NCBI GenBank assembly: GCA_902702965.1
Contig: CACRXP010000037.1
Span: 1,707,938 to 1,771,937, forward strand
Direction: 5' to 3'
DNA from: Spirometra erinaceieuropaei
Lineage: Eukaryota > Platyhelminthes > Cestoda > Diphyllobothriidea > Diphyllobothriidae
DNA length: 64,000 nucleotides
The number at the start of each line of letters is the position of its first letter. Position 1 is the stretch's first letter. A program made the position numbers and the translations under genes. Under the pieces are notes generated by a model. It did no database searches. It was not told where the DNA came from and saw only the letters and a program-made list of their open reading frames with translations. Positions 1 to 11,126 of the stretch are shown here, one piece after another.

Positions 1-138
1 TGAGTATTGATTTTGTAGCACGTTTGAAATTTTAATTGTTTTCAGCACATTTACTCTAGTCTGACGACGACACGGGGAACCGACGTCGAAAATTTACTCA
101 ATAAAGTTTTCTCCCTTTCCCAAAGAACGTTTTGATTT

Positions 139-142
<4 letters not shown>
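1..142 (+). mobile_element. Penelope-like element, 3' terminal fragment
   Basis: This stretch contains a block (about 59-140) with CTGACGACGAC, GGGGAACCG, GTCGAAAATTT and CAATAAA in that order, running into an AT microsatellite. The same series of blocks occurs at 40668-40745, directly after a recognisable Penelope GIY-YIG C-terminal reading frame, so I read this as the 3' untranslated end of a plus-strand copy whose body lies off the left edge. The CAATAAA may act as the polyadenylation signal of the family. It has no coding capacity. Confidence 0.6.
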
Positions 143-180
<38 letters not shown>

Positions 181-181
181 G
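142..181. repeat. (AT)n microsatellite
   Basis: A nearly pure AT dinucleotide run with one interruption (ATTTATATAT). It abuts the Penelope 3' end, as often seen when these elements insert into or generate AT-rich simple repeats. Confidence 0.9.
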
Positions 182-182
182 T

Positions 183-277
183 GCTGTGCGGCTGCTGGTT
201 GGGCTCGAGAGAGAGCCCTTAAGGTAAAACGGAACGAGTGAGTTCCGTATGAACGATCGGTGAGCGCCCCCTAACAT
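183..277 (+). repeat. SINE tail, truncated copy (95-base direct repeat, copy 1)
   Basis: A 95-base block beginning GCTGTGCGGCTGCTGG and ending GCGCCCCCTAACAT recurs at 494-588 with only a few substitutions. The second copy forms the 3' part of the tRNA-derived unit that follows, so this first copy is probably a truncated neighbour of the same repeat family. Confidence 0.75.
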
Positions 278-280
278 TGT

Positions 281-590
281 ATTTCCCGATCGAAAACCGA
301 CAGGGCAACGGGCTCGTGGCCCGGTGAGTAGAGGCGTGGACTTCTAAACCAACAGGTCGCGAGTTTGAGGCTCGGGTGTTCCACACTTCGGGCTTGGGTA
401 TGGCTGGCTGACGACGGCTAATAAGCCAAAAATGGCCATTCCAGTCTCCCTTGTCTTTGTTGGTAATATCATTCTGCCTATATATCATGCGCCGCTGTGC
501 GGCTGCTGGTTGGGCTCGAGAGAGAGCCCTTAAGGCAAAACGGAACAAGTGAGTTCCGTATGCACGATCGGTGAGCGCCCCCTAACATAT
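281..590 (+). mobile_element. tRNA-derived SINE-like unit
   Basis: The head at about 312-383 looks like a decayed tRNA: an A-box-like TGGCCCGGTGAG at 317-328, an ACTTCTAA anticodon-loop-like stretch near 340 (reminiscent of tRNA-Arg with TCT) and a B-box-like GAGTTTGAGGC at 361-371. A unique body follows, then the 95-base tail at 494-588. Tail copies on both sides, with a tRNA-like promoter only in the second, suggest tandem or nested SINE copies. It is not a functional tRNA, because the acceptor stem does not pair. Confidence 0.55.
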
Positions 591-919
591 ATATTGAAAA
601 ATGGGCATCTCGATTAATTTTGAATAGATAAGGTTCTTCGCGGACAAACTAATCTTTATCGCGTAAATTTCCGAGATTTCTCCCTCAGCTCGTTGTCCGA
701 CTTCTGGAATGCCAGCTTTTCAATATATGCGTATGAATTTTGAGCACAGTATTTTGCTTTAGCTTGGAAATGGAAAAATGTGCAATTCGCGAAAGTCTGA
801 CGCGAGAACAGTTATTTTTCCTACAGCGCTGTCAAATTAACAGGACTTTTCCGAAGTTCGTGTGGATATAGCTTGCGATAAGGTCAAAACAATACTATCA
901 AATTGCGATCCGTTATGGC
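591..919. other. Spacer without a recognised gene
   Basis: No open frame of note or RNA gene seen. The last 60 bases may be the decayed amino-terminal coding part of the Penelope relic that follows. Confidence 0.4.
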
Positions 920-2440
920 CTACAGATGCTTGGACCATTCATAACTGACGCGCATTACCAACCTCGTAAATCCACAGAACAGAAACAACAACACATGCAA
1001 TTATGCATCGACCGATTTCCATTCCAGGTATTTCGGACTCTGCAGGAGGCTATCACGCAGGTCCCCGAACTAGAGCGACTTAGTGTTTTGGACAAAAAAA
1101 TTGGATGACGATTTAAAGAATCACAATGATTCTACATCCTTAAAAAAATGTCATAAAATTATCATCACGGGTACTGAGAACGTACTGACGTACAATCCAT
1201 CCGACTCTAACTACTTGAACCTCCTTGCCAGCTTCGAATCAATTATAACTCCGGCAGGCCTTACAGACGAAGAACAATTTAAAGCTCGCAACAGTACAGC
1301 ACAGGCCTTGAAAAACAGAAACATGCTCTCAACGTTGTCTGACGATGAAAAGAAAATACTAAATTCACTTAGAGCTGATGAAAACATCATCATTCTGTAC
1401 ACTGACAAAGAAGGCACCGCCACCATAATGAACAAGACAGACTACACAGATGATGACATTGCTAAAGGACGAATCTCCCTACGAACTCCTGAAGGCGGGC
1501 CCTACAAAAACAAAGAATTCATACATCGAAAAAACACCAAAGCGCCGTACAGAAAAGAAATTTATCTCGGGAGTTCTGCCCAAATCCTTAAAACGTGACG
1601 AACCCAGAATTACCAAGATGTGTGGACTTCCCAGAATCCACAGAATGGGCATTCAACTGCGACCGATAGTCTCCTTAATCGGTGCACCAAACTACAGAAT
1701 TTCTAAGTGGCTATTTCACCATCTACATCCACTTACAAAATTCGAGAACTGCATTGAAGATTCAAATGAATTTCTTGACAAACCAAAAGGAATGACTATT
1801 GCAACCGAAGAGATAATGGTTTCATTCGATGTAGTCTCTCCCTTCACCTCGATTCCAATAGATTTAACGAGACGCTGCACCGAAGAACTCCGTCAGGCCT
1901 ACACCACTGATGTGCCTGCCGATGCTCTACTCCCACTACGTGATTTTTGTCTGGAAACCAACTTTTCTTTCGCCAAATAATGTTGTCGGCAACCGAAAGG
2001 TGCTCGTATGAGTTCGCCTATATTTGGCTTTCTAGAGGAATCCATAATACAGAAACTGGAACCTACAGCCCTTCCTGAAATTAACCCAAAATTATGGCTG
2101 CGCTATGTTGATGACAAATTTGTCACTTTCAAGAAAAACCAATTAGATCAGCTCCACACGAATCTTAACTCCACACTCCCAGATATCAAGTTCACGTTCG
2201 AAACGGAGATTAATGGACTACTCCCATTTCTGAATGTCCTTGTACGCCGAAAAACTGATGGATCCCTTTACCCTTCAGTTTACCGCAAAAAAACATATTC
2301 AGGGGTCATCCCACATTTAAGGGGTAACCTCCCCGCCTCTCACAAGAGGAGTACCGTCTACAGTCTGCTAAACCGAGTTAAAACACACTGCTCCGATGAA
2401 ACATATGTATCCTTATTGCGGAATAGAAGGATCTCCTAGG
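920..2440 (+). pseudogene. Penelope-like reverse transcriptase relic
   Basis: Penelope-like elements encode a reverse transcriptase related to telomerase, usually followed by a GIY-YIG endonuclease. Here the reading shifts through three frames (about 926-1108, 1083-1598, 1450-2439) and one stop lies in frame at 1978-1980. Recognisable pieces in order are: an ADKG-like motif (YTDKEGTATIMNK, 1399-1437), the GLPRIHR and LRPIVS motifs (about 1624-1670), the palm motif SFDVVSPFTSIP (about 1822-1857), the MSSPIFGF motif (2008) and the catalytic YVDD (about 2104-2115). The reading fades after about 2440 and no GIY-YIG domain follows, so the copy is broken and 3'-truncated. The family call is firm; the exact 5' limit is not. 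Confidence 0.85.
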
Positions 2441-3014
2441 AGGTATCAGCCACGCAATGTTTCATAGGCGGAAGTGCTAGCGTACATGGTTATGGCACAT
2501 CTAAAGAAAACTGCGGATGAGCCAATAATGCTCGTAGTTATTAGCTAAAAGATCGGAATAATTCTCTGGTTGGCTATACCTCTGAAGACGTACTTTCCTA
2601 TAAAAGTTAGGTAAATTATGCACACCTATTCTAAGAAATATGATACAATTTTTACAAACACCAGAGATTAGTTGGAAGGACAAAAATACTTTACTGGAGA
2701 CTTTCGTTTAGTGTCGTGCCCACAGACGACTTGACAGACTTAACCAAGAACCAATATAATTAATCGCTTCAGTGGACTAGTAGTCATCTTTGATGCGACC
2801 TAAATTAAGCAACCCGTTTTGCCGAAAGGCATGTTTCAAGGCTTCAGGCGATCTTTCATGCGTGCATCCAGTCACGCTGACCAAAGCCCGGAATACAACG
2901 GGAGAAAACGACGTACACGTAGGATGGGGGGTAATAATAATTCAGTTGTGGCTGGCGTGTCCATACAGTACAAGGGAGGATCAGTAGAAAGACTGTTCTT
3001 CCAATGTCATTGGT
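2441..3014. other. Spacer downstream of the mS27 terminal exon
   Basis: No gene recognised. This lies between the Penelope relic and the stop codon of the minus-strand mS27 candidate, so it probably includes that gene's 3' untranslated region. No clear AATAAA was assigned on the minus strand. Confidence 0.35.
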
Positions 3015-3422
3015 TTAGACCTCCGAAAGTGACTCGCGGGAACTCTGTTTTCTAGCCTGATGTTCCCGTAACTCCTGTTTCCACTCCTTTAAGCGAGACC
3101 ACTGACGCTCTCGACGGGTGCGTGTGGCCAACCATGCACGATGCTCGATCGTGCTGAGGTTGTCGAAGTAGGTCAGGCGCTCTTCTTCGTCAAGGAGTTC
3201 GCGCAGTTTGCTCTTTACTTCGTGGAGTACCATTTTGCGTCGGATCCTTGAGTTCTCCCGTCGCCAAACTTGCTCACGGGTGGCAGCGAATTCGGTGTAA
3301 AGTTCTTCCACTCGCGCCTTCTCCTGTGCTAGAATGGTCGAGTCAGCAGTGGTTTTAGACACAAAATTGGCGACTTCTGTCTCCAGGGTCTTTTCGGTAG
3401 GCTTGAGTCTCTCTGAGAGCTC
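3015..3422 (-). CDS. MRPS27: Mitochondrial ribosomal protein mS27 (MRPS27), last coding exon
   Basis: mS27 is a helical-repeat (PPR-type) protein of the mitochondrial small ribosomal subunit. This exon encodes about 135 residues and a stop at 3015-3017. It starts just after a good acceptor (TGCCTTTCAG, AG at 3423-3424 on this strand), in phase 0, which matches the phase-0 donor of the exon at 6015-6314. The protein is highly charged and helical, with an Arg/Glu/Gln-rich end (REHQARKQSS) resembling the basic, Gln-rich coiled C-terminus of animal mS27. Base composition is richer in GC than the flanks, as expected for coding sequence. On its own this exon would only be a coiled-coil protein; the identity rests mainly on the two upstream exons. 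Another exon between this one and 6015 cannot be excluded. Confidence 0.6.
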   Translation of the reverse strand, partial: ELSERLKPTEKTLETEVANFVSKTTADSTILAQEKARVEELYTEFAATREQVWRRENSRIRRKMVLHEVKSKLRELLDEEERLTYFDNLSTIEHRAWLATRTRRERQWSRLKEWKQELREHQARKQSSRESLSEV

Positions 3423-6014
3423 CTGAAAGGCATCCAGAGTTTAGACGTGAAGCCATGATACGAAAAACAAGAGGCTCGACTTCTTTGTTTCGAGGCAGAA
3501 CATTCATAGGACGGGTGAATGTTCGAATTTGACCTGCACTTGCTACTCCAAGACATTGCGATCAGTTGTAATTTACGGTCTTATAAAGGATGCTAATTAG
3601 GATGACATGAAGACCTACTGAAAGTTAACCCGAGAACAATATAGATGAAAGAGGGGGTTGCCGTGTTTTTGGAAAGGTGGCACGCAAACTCTCATTACCA
3701 TTGCTATATTTGCCTGACCTTTTCGAGAAGCAGCTACATACAGTCAGTGACGGATCTGATGAAATGTTGGCAAAAATTCTGGAATGCATCTTCGATTAGG
3801 GAGGATTACTAAGGCGAGCTGTAACGTCCACTATTATTTGACATAATCCCATGATATATCGGACTCGCCAGTATATTGACTTCTGGATGCACTTTTTTCA
3901 GACCTCCTGTAAAGACCGCACTCGGGAAAAATAACTACTTAGGCAGTATGGATTTTTCACATCAGTTTTTGATGCTGTCATAAATTCAAATAGATTTTAT
4001 GGAAAACGCGGGCAAAAACATTCTTTCTTCTACTCGATGGGTATCAAGTCACGTCGTCTTCGCACACTATACTCAAAGGAAGAATATATTTAAGTTTGGA
4101 AAAAGGCTTCCGATTCCCGAAATAATTTCAGCTAGATCAGCCAGATCAGCAGCATTAGCATTTTATGATTTCAGTCTACGAGGTGTACACTTTCCGCATA
4201 AGGAAAATCATAAGTTCTTCACCATACATTCCCTCGTGTCCTTAAGAAGATAGCATTTAGATCTCATGAGACTATGCAATGGAAGCAGACCATGTTCAAG
4301 ACATCATAAGGCGTATTAATAAAAGAACAGGTATGATGTATGAGTGGACATTGCACGGTCAAAGAAAATCCAACAATTGGGAACTTTTTAAAAGCCTAAA
4401 TATGTCCTTTCTCCGAGTATAAAGATGCGAAGACGACGTAATTTGCTACCAGATGAGTAGAAGAATATTTTTGCGCACGTTTTCTATAAAATATATTTGA
4501 ATTTATAAGGCCATAAAAATCAACGCAAAAATTCATACCACTAAAGTGGACATTTTTTTACCGAGTGCGATTTCTACAGGAAGTCGAAAAGAGTTGTACT
4601 CAAAAGCCAACATCATGGCGACTCTGATATGTCATGTGATAGTGCCGCATAATTATCAGCGTTACAACCTCGTCTACGTAATTCTTCCCAATCGAAAACG
4701 CATTTCAGAATTTCGGCTAACATTTCATGAGATCGGTCACTGACTGTAGGTCATGAAAAACAAACAGATGGATAGAATTTACGTTATTGCAAAGGATTTC
4801 TGTAGCATGTGCCGTTGATGGGGGCGGATACTAAGTCCCAATTAGTCTGGCCTCTCTGATTAGTCACTGTATTCATCCGCTCCGACGAGGTGTTGACGTT
4901 CTAAGCAAGAGTACGAGGCGTAGAGTAGCCGATGAAACCGGCAGAATTCTGTCAAAGGCTTCTACGTGCTTGGTAGCACGACCCCGTTTTCGACCGAGAA
5001 CACACGCCGCTGACAGACAATGTGCCACTACAAGTGCCAAAAGGCGAAATATGATGGATAGGCGTCAGTAATGAAATAAACTTGATCAGCAAGTCTACGC
5101 AATGGCAAACAATCATTTATTCACCATAAGGCCTTAATTATTCGTATATGGCATGACGGCGATGAGTGAAAAAATCGGCCGTGTCCAAATCCTGTCGGTC
5201 ATCCGTCTGAAAATCTCGCTCAACTATGCTGTACTGTCCTACTGTACTGCGTTTTCAGACAGTCACCATTTTTTCCCCATTCATACGGGTATACTTACCT
5301 GTTTCAGTGCAGAAACTCAACTAATTGCCTTTTATTCAATAAACTGCTAACGGATGGCACCCTCAAGGCGATGACAGTAAATTTCACAGAAAGATGGAAA
5401 GTTGCGCCAATTTACAATTCGAAGGGATGCGTCTTTGTTTACCTTGGGTTGCTGTGTTTAAAGCTTTGTTAGGTATATCCATCTAAGGGTAAGAGTACAT
5501 AATCTCTATCATTCCAAAGATCTGGTGATAGATAATCATAATCGCATGTTTGCCCAGATTAGCTCAATGAACTCCCAATGGGAACCATTTGTAGAAGTAA
5601 TAGAGAGGCGCACATTTGAAATTAAGTGAAAACTCACTGTGTGTCAGAGAAAACTGTCTTTTATACTAACTTTCCTTGGCCACAATATTCAGGTATGGTA
5701 AGAACTATTCTGTGAACTTTCGAAATATTCTAGAGCAAGTCTACCCTGAGCACCTAATTAACCGAAGGATGCGCACGGGGTCCAGTCAAGGAGGACTTTC
5801 AGGAAATACCTCGAATTTCTCCAAGGTTGCGGAGACTTCGGACGGTTTTAAAAGAGGTGGTTCGCCAGGCCTCAGTTTCGCATCCTCAGGGCGTGTAGCG
5901 CAGGACTCGATCAGCTTTTTTATGCAGTTGAGCTAAAGATGACGAAGGAGAACTGTCAATAAATAGTATTTATAAGCCCAATCGTAAACAATCAAATGTT
6001 TTCTGAACACCTAC
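3423..6014 (-). other. Inferred intron of the mS27 candidate
   Basis: This lies between the acceptor at 3423 and the donor at 6014-6013 on the minus strand. I see no convincing further exon and no recognisable transposon. Short plus-strand open frames at 3999-4253, 4546-4743, 5153-5350 and 5676-5936 show no family resemblance and are probably chance. Confidence 0.45.
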
Positions 6015-6314
6015 GCACTGTCCGTCGAGCACAGGGAAGTCGCCGGGAGATTCCACTGCTTTCAGAACACAAGACAGTAAGTCATTCGCACGCTCGCTCA
6101 GAGCAAACCCAAGCAGTCTGAAAGTCGGGGCCAGGTGAGATAACGCAGCCACAGTATTCGAGACAGCTTCAGTTTTGGATGGGAGAGTGCGGTGGCGCTC
6201 AAGAGCCTCGGCCAGAGAAAGGCAACAGTATCCTAGCTGGAGACGTGGGCGAGTGACATCAAACCATGCATCGTAGTTCGGATTGCGAAGGTACGGTACT
6301 CGCCGAAAGTCCAC
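6015..6314 (-). CDS. MRPS27: Mitochondrial ribosomal protein mS27 (MRPS27), internal exon
   Basis: This exon is exactly 100 codons, phase 0 at both ends. It follows a TTTTTACGCTAG acceptor and ends at a GTAGGT donor (6014-6009). It begins VDFRRVPYLRNPNYDAWFDV, which matches the conserved basic 'V-x-Y/F-L-R-N-P-x-x-D-x-x-F-D' segment of invertebrate mS27. It later contains APTFRLLGFALSERANDLL, aligning with the [20 protein letters not shown] region of human mS27 as I remember it. The exon probably belongs to the same transcript as 10099-10353 and 3015-3422, since all junctions are phase 0 and the protein order agrees with the family. The family call is from memory and is the strongest of the three exons together with 10099-10353. 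Confidence 0.68.
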
Positions 6315-9300
6315 CTAGCGTAAAAATCAAATACGAGGGGGTGCGTGACTGGTACGATAACTCGACAGTCAACAAATGACGCCTGCAAATAATTGTTTAA
6401 TATGTTCGTTGTCGACATAACTCCTGGGCAATTTCTTCTGATTAAATGTAACAGTAGCTTAACACCAGGTAGTCTCTTTACGATTTTCAACTCGTCTAAA
6501 GACTGTCAAGACACAATAATCATGATCCTCGAGATTATAAGAGCGTTGGATAACTCGTTCCTCTGGGTGGATGGTCAGGCTGAAATGGTCCCTCCTTTAT
6601 GCGGTATTACGGCAGTTCACCGACCTGGGATCCGAATAAAGGAAGGACCGGCATGGATGTGACACACCTAGACGGGATTGATAATTGCTTGTTTGCTGCG
6701 CCCACGATCACCCCACTCGTAATCATTTTGGTCTACATTAAGAACTAAGTGCATGCTGGTGATGCGTAAGTGACATTTATTGTAATAAAAATCAGAAGTG
6801 GCTTATTATTACCCTGGCACATATTTTTTCTTATTTATTTTAAGGAGATAGCAATTACGATATAATAAACCAATCAGTAGTTTGCAAACTTCGCACCGGT
6901 CATTAGAGCTGCAGACCACGGCTGGGAGCATATTTTGCTGAGTCACTGACGGCAAGGATGGAGGGCACGCACAGCGACGACAGACACTTAACAGTTGATC
7001 GTTGGGTCAGGTGGAAGCAAGCTATTCGGAAAACGGGTGCGATTCGAGGGCAGTGTCATTTTACTTCCTGTGAATGACAAGTACTCCTCCTTGTCTACGA
7101 AGGGGAATACTATAATACAACGATAAATAGTGGCTTCGGTTGACTTCAGGTGCCTGAATGTCAGCTCGGTCGGAGCCAGAAACAAAGACTATAAACAGTG
7201 AATGGTCGCGGATCCAAAGACTTAGTGTGCAACTGGAGAACCATTCACACATTCCAATACTTAGCACTCTGTAGTAGAACTTGCAAAGCTTTTGCCTATG
7301 GATCCTCAAATGGCCAAATTGTTCAGCCGAGCTGCGAAATCACATGAAGAAGAATGTAGCTGTTTTACTGGTGAAAATTAGAACTGCCCCTCATTACGGC
7401 AACATCACGCACTTTCCCTAACGAACACAATCCAAGTGAGGAAATACCGACAGAAACAAGTGAAAGCCCTATTGGCCGCTGCTAATCAGCAACGAAAATA
7501 GGCAAATGGAGGCTATCCCCAACAGACAAGAAAGTCGGCAAAGCAAACGACAGGCTGAGAGCCTGCGGTTCAATAGTAGGCCATTAACTTGATGATCAAC
7601 TGGGTCGGGGTTCGAACCTGGGATCTGCACCCACTGTGTTCCTTTACCGCTGTCTGGCGACGGCAGATAAATGAGGGATTTCACTAACGTTTGTCAACGA
7701 TATTTCGTAGTTATTGACTGAACGTCGATTTGGTGACGCCACTTAACAGCATACGGGGCTTTAGGTCAATCTGCCACAGCAAAAATGAACATGCATTTTC
7801 GTCCCGTAATTAAGTAAGACCTGTGGATGCCATCTTCATATGATCTAGGGAATACTTCAGTATATTCAGCGGAACGCTACTGTGGCTTAAGTCAAAATCA
7901 TTTTATGTAAATGTTCGCTACTTCAAAACAGTCGAAATGTCTTGCTATGTTAAAGACACCCTGGGAGTACCTACCTCTCCGCGCCAAGCTTCTGCGGTCG
8001 GAAGTACTGGTCACTTTTATCGGGGACTTATCAAGAGAAATGAGTACCTAAAACACTATTGAAGGCGCCGTAACGAAGTTATACAGGCGTTATCACCGAA
8101 ATCCAGAAAAGATACGCTAGGAACCAAGCTAAGTCCTCTAGATCCCTTTGTGAGAATTTTTGAGACTCTAAACTCCTATGTCAAATTGCCTTAAAAAATA
8201 ATTTATGGTAGTAAAAAGGCAAGACTAAAGTAAAATTATTTCCGTGAAAGCCGTTCGAAGTCAAAATGCCTGATTCTGACTAGAAGTCCGGTCTATGGCC
8301 AGCGGGTTAAAAATAAAAACAGATCGGTCGTTTCTACTATCTTAGAAATGTTATTTCAAAAAAGTAAACCAACTCAAAGTGAACGCATCACAAATGCGGA
8401 AGGTAAGCTGGGTTCGTCGAGACTAAGACTGTGGAACGTTTTGTACTAGGGGACTCACCTAAGTTGAAAATAGCTGAACCACGTTCAGAGAAGGAGACCA
8501 GCCCGTCAAAAGGTTTTAGAATAAGGGACAAAAAGTTCATAAAAGTCCGATGCTTTCTACAAAAGACACGTGCTAATCCGTATCTTTCAATGGTTAATTC
8601 TTGGATTTATAAAAACAATGGAGGAACATCCTACTCTTTGTCGTTCATACTGATTATAAGAACTTTCGCTCGAGCTATAAAACATGGAGTGTTTCATAAT
8701 TCTTTTCAAAAAATGGCCTCAACCGCTTTAACAAGCATGCGACCGATATATGGACATCCGAAATGCGAGGCAAAGTGGGGAAGAAGACTTCTTTTCGTAC
8801 GGTCCAAACTGGTTCCCCAGTCCTTATTCAGGCATGCAGAAAATTTACAGCATGAAGTTAAATTTAGACAATTTCTAACAAATCGCCCTATGAGTGGCTA
8901 GACTGAGCTAAAGGCAGCCGCTGCGACAACTGGTTTGTTTGTAAAGACAAGCAAGACTGTCTTGTCTAAAAAAGGGGGTAGAGCCCGAAAAGTTTTGAGC
9001 GTACCTCTCTTTGCCTTACAGGCAGGGACTTCGAGCCGACTGCAACTGAGAAAGTGAATTCTGTAAACGTCTTGCCACCAGATCCTCAAGAGTGCAGTAT
9101 CCACTACCCCCGTTTGATTATTTCGTTACTCCCTATTTTGTAGTCGAGACGTATTCCTCATCTCTTTGTCCACCCCTCACACAATACAAAGTAACCACTC
9201 TAACACTCTTCCTTTTACCAGATACACGGGCCTTGCTTGAACTATTTCGTGTGAGTAACGAACCATGCCATCGAGATACCTGATTCAGAACTACAGAACG

Positions 9301-10098
9301 ACTCTACGACTGGGGTCAATTTGGAAGGAGCCACATCTTCAGAGTCCATTACAGGAGGAAGCCCAAGACAGGGAGGAGGCTCGTCTGCAACAGTCTGGCT
9401 TCTGAGAGCAGTTAGCTCCAAATAGAGCGAATGGGATCGCGAATGGGCAACCATCCAGACTGGCAACGGAAAATTCACCACGAATGGAAAAGGAACGCCT
9501 CGCTCTACAGAGTCATGTGGGGCACCCGCGGCTGTTTTGACAACCACTTACGACCCCAGCTGAAATTAGGAGGGTCGACCACCGTTGAACTGCCTCCGAA
9601 AATAAAAGATGGTCGACCGTCTTGTGGAACAGTGCAGATCTTTGCGAAGTATCCACTCACACCTGCAAACAAAATTGTTGCTAGAAGTCACCGACAACTC
9701 GTTGACGCCAAGGTTCTCAGCTTAGCATTCATGCAAATTAAAGCTTGTGTTGCTAATTTTAGTCCTTGATGTGCAGAGTCGAAGTATGTCCATTTGATGT
9801 GGCTTGTTCTCGCAACAGGGCCTTATTACCGAGACCCCACAGAATGTTGTGGGAGCAGTGAAGTTGTTCCACGTAAGTCGTAAATCTGAAGGTGCAGTGG
9901 CGAGTTGTGCGGAAGCTAGTTCCCGGTCTTTAATCAATTCACTGCCCTTCCCATTAGGCTTTTGCATTATGGGCGTATTCATTTACACTTAAACTAAAGA
10001 CGTCATATGATAAGATGATCTGTGTTTGCATAGAGCGAAGTCGGCAGGGGACCAACGATCATTGAAATGCAATCTAAGGTTGAATCAAATGGGACTAC
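6315..10098 (-). other. Inferred large intron of the mS27 candidate
   Basis: This 3.8-kb interval separates the phase-0 donor at 10098-10097 from the acceptor at 6315-6316. It holds a tRNA-like repeat on the minus strand near 7590-7660 and otherwise anonymous sequence. Open frames inside it, such as 8431-8901 on the plus strand and 9242-9547 on the minus strand, show no recognised family. Confidence 0.45.
7470..7690 (-). repeat. Possible tRNA-derived SINE fragment in the mS27 intron
   Basis: Read on the minus strand, a B-box-like GGTTCGAACCCCGACC lies near 7605-7620, preceded by a weak A-box-like region (AGCGGTAAAGGAAC) near 7645. The segment then runs into a T-rich body resembling the body of the unit at 376-490 in outline only. 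A decayed SINE is likely; a functional tRNA is not, because the stems do not pair. Confidence 0.35.
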
Positions 10099-10353
10099 CT
10101 CCTCGTTTTCGTCCAGCTCTTGTATAGGGTCTTCTTGTTGCTTCTCTAAGATGTCATCCGATTGTAGGGCTAACGATATGGTTTCAGCCCAATGACAGAG
10201 AAGGTATGGTCGAAGAGGATTTTCCTCCAGATATGACTGAAGGCAGAGTTCCCAGATTATGCTCAGAGCCGACTTCAGATCCCTCGTTTCCAAGAATCGG
10301 TCAAGCAATAAATTTGCAGACACTTCATCTAGAAATACGCACGTATCGGACTT
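10099..10353 (-). CDS. MRPS27: Mitochondrial ribosomal protein mS27 (MRPS27), upstream exon
   Basis: The minus-strand reading runs from an ACTAGACAG acceptor (exon start 10353, or 10357 if the CTAG is used) to a GAG/GTAGTC donor at 10098. It encodes about 85 residues. The core NLLLDRFLETRDLKSALSII followed by WELCLQSYLEENPLRPYLLC aligns well with the human mS27 PPR segment [20 protein letters not shown] and its continuation, and the acidic tail ELDENEE precedes the basic VPYLRNP exon as in other invertebrate mS27 proteins. The donor is phase 0 and agrees with the next exon at 6314. The amino-terminal exons, including the mitochondrial targeting sequence, would lie further right on the minus strand; I could not find them. 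Reading through the donor stays open to a stop at 10003, so an alternative 3' end is possible but less likely. Confidence 0.68.
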
Positions 10354-10549
10354 CTGTCTAGTTAAAAATCGCGCAAACTAACACGACGACGCAAAATGTT
10401 AAGCAGGCGGGTTTCCTCTCTATGATGCATGTACACACGGACCACAGCGTGTGATGTTGACGGCAAGACACGGAGTGCACTTTGCGTTTTTCCGAACCTT
10501 TAGGGTTAATTTTTCGTTAAATGGCTTACTTGAAAATTATTTTTTCCAG

Positions 10550-10648
10550 GAAATCCAGAAAAGTGCTATCAGCCAGTTGAACTTTGTTCACGAACTGGGA
10601 GATGAGTATATCCGAGTAAACTTACGACGTCGTAATCAAATGGAGTAA
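10550..10648 (+). CDS. Possible short terminal exon, unknown gene
   Basis: A strong acceptor-like tract (TTATTTTTTCCAG) ends at 10549 and is followed by 32 codons and a TAA. The peptide includes HELGDEYIRVNLRRRNQ, which looks protein-like, but I recognise no family and find no linked exon. The segment lies opposite and just upstream of the mS27 candidate. It could equally be a chance frame. Confidence 0.2.
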   Translation, partial: EIQKSAISQLNFVHELGDEYIRVNLRRRNQME

Positions 10649-11031
10649 CTGGTATGTTATTTGATAGTCTGTGTAGTATCTGCGTGCCAAGGTCAGCTGC
10701 AAGCATGAACAAAAAGATAGGATATACAGGCAGAATGTGTGTTGAAAGCCGGTGTGTTCAGACGTGAAGCCCATAGTTCTTCACATTGGTAAGCGTTGGA
10801 CAAAATCCCCCTTTTAAAGACTTAGCAGTTGAGAGAAGTAATTATCTCACTCTGTCTTTCAAAACACCAAATCCTCCGGAAAACTGGTAAACACGCCCTC
10901 CGAGTAATCATCCGGACTTGAAGATCGCTCCAAACTTGTAGGTCAATATTCAAGTATAGTCCGCAAGTCAGTCGAGCAGCCAAAACTAAAAGTACAGAAA
11001 TTCACACAACTCAAGGAATCATGAATATTTT

Positions 11032-11099
11032 ACCGGCATTCTCATCAAAGACTAAAATGTACTTATAAGTAATTCTTAATGTTCGATGAGAATGCCGGT
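11032..11099. repeat. Perfect 15-bp inverted repeat (hairpin)
   Basis: ACCGGCATTCTCATC at 11032-11046 is the exact reverse complement of GATGAGAATGCCGGT at 11085-11099. The 38-base loop itself holds the palindrome ACTTATAAGT. No coding frame covers the structure. Confidence 0.85.
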
Positions 11100-11102
11100 G
11101 TC

Positions 11103-11126
11103 TAGCTAAGGCCATAGCCTTAGCTA
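11103..11126. repeat. Perfect 10-bp hairpin adjacent to the first
   Basis: TAGCTAAGGC (11103-11112), a four-base loop CATA, then GCCTTAGCTA (11117-11126). It starts only four bases after the 15-bp stem, so the two may form a tandem stem-loop region. Confidence 0.85.

Noticed and set aside
8431..8901. Plus-strand open frame of 156 codons inside the mS27 intron
   Set aside because: It has no ATG start, splice context or recognisable motif; length alone is weak evidence in AT-rich intron sequence.
9242..9547. Minus-strand frame with a possible GTATCT donor, in the mS27 intron
   Set aside because: The flanking mS27 exons join in phase 0 without it, its upstream acceptor would include an in-frame stop, and it has no counterpart in mS27.
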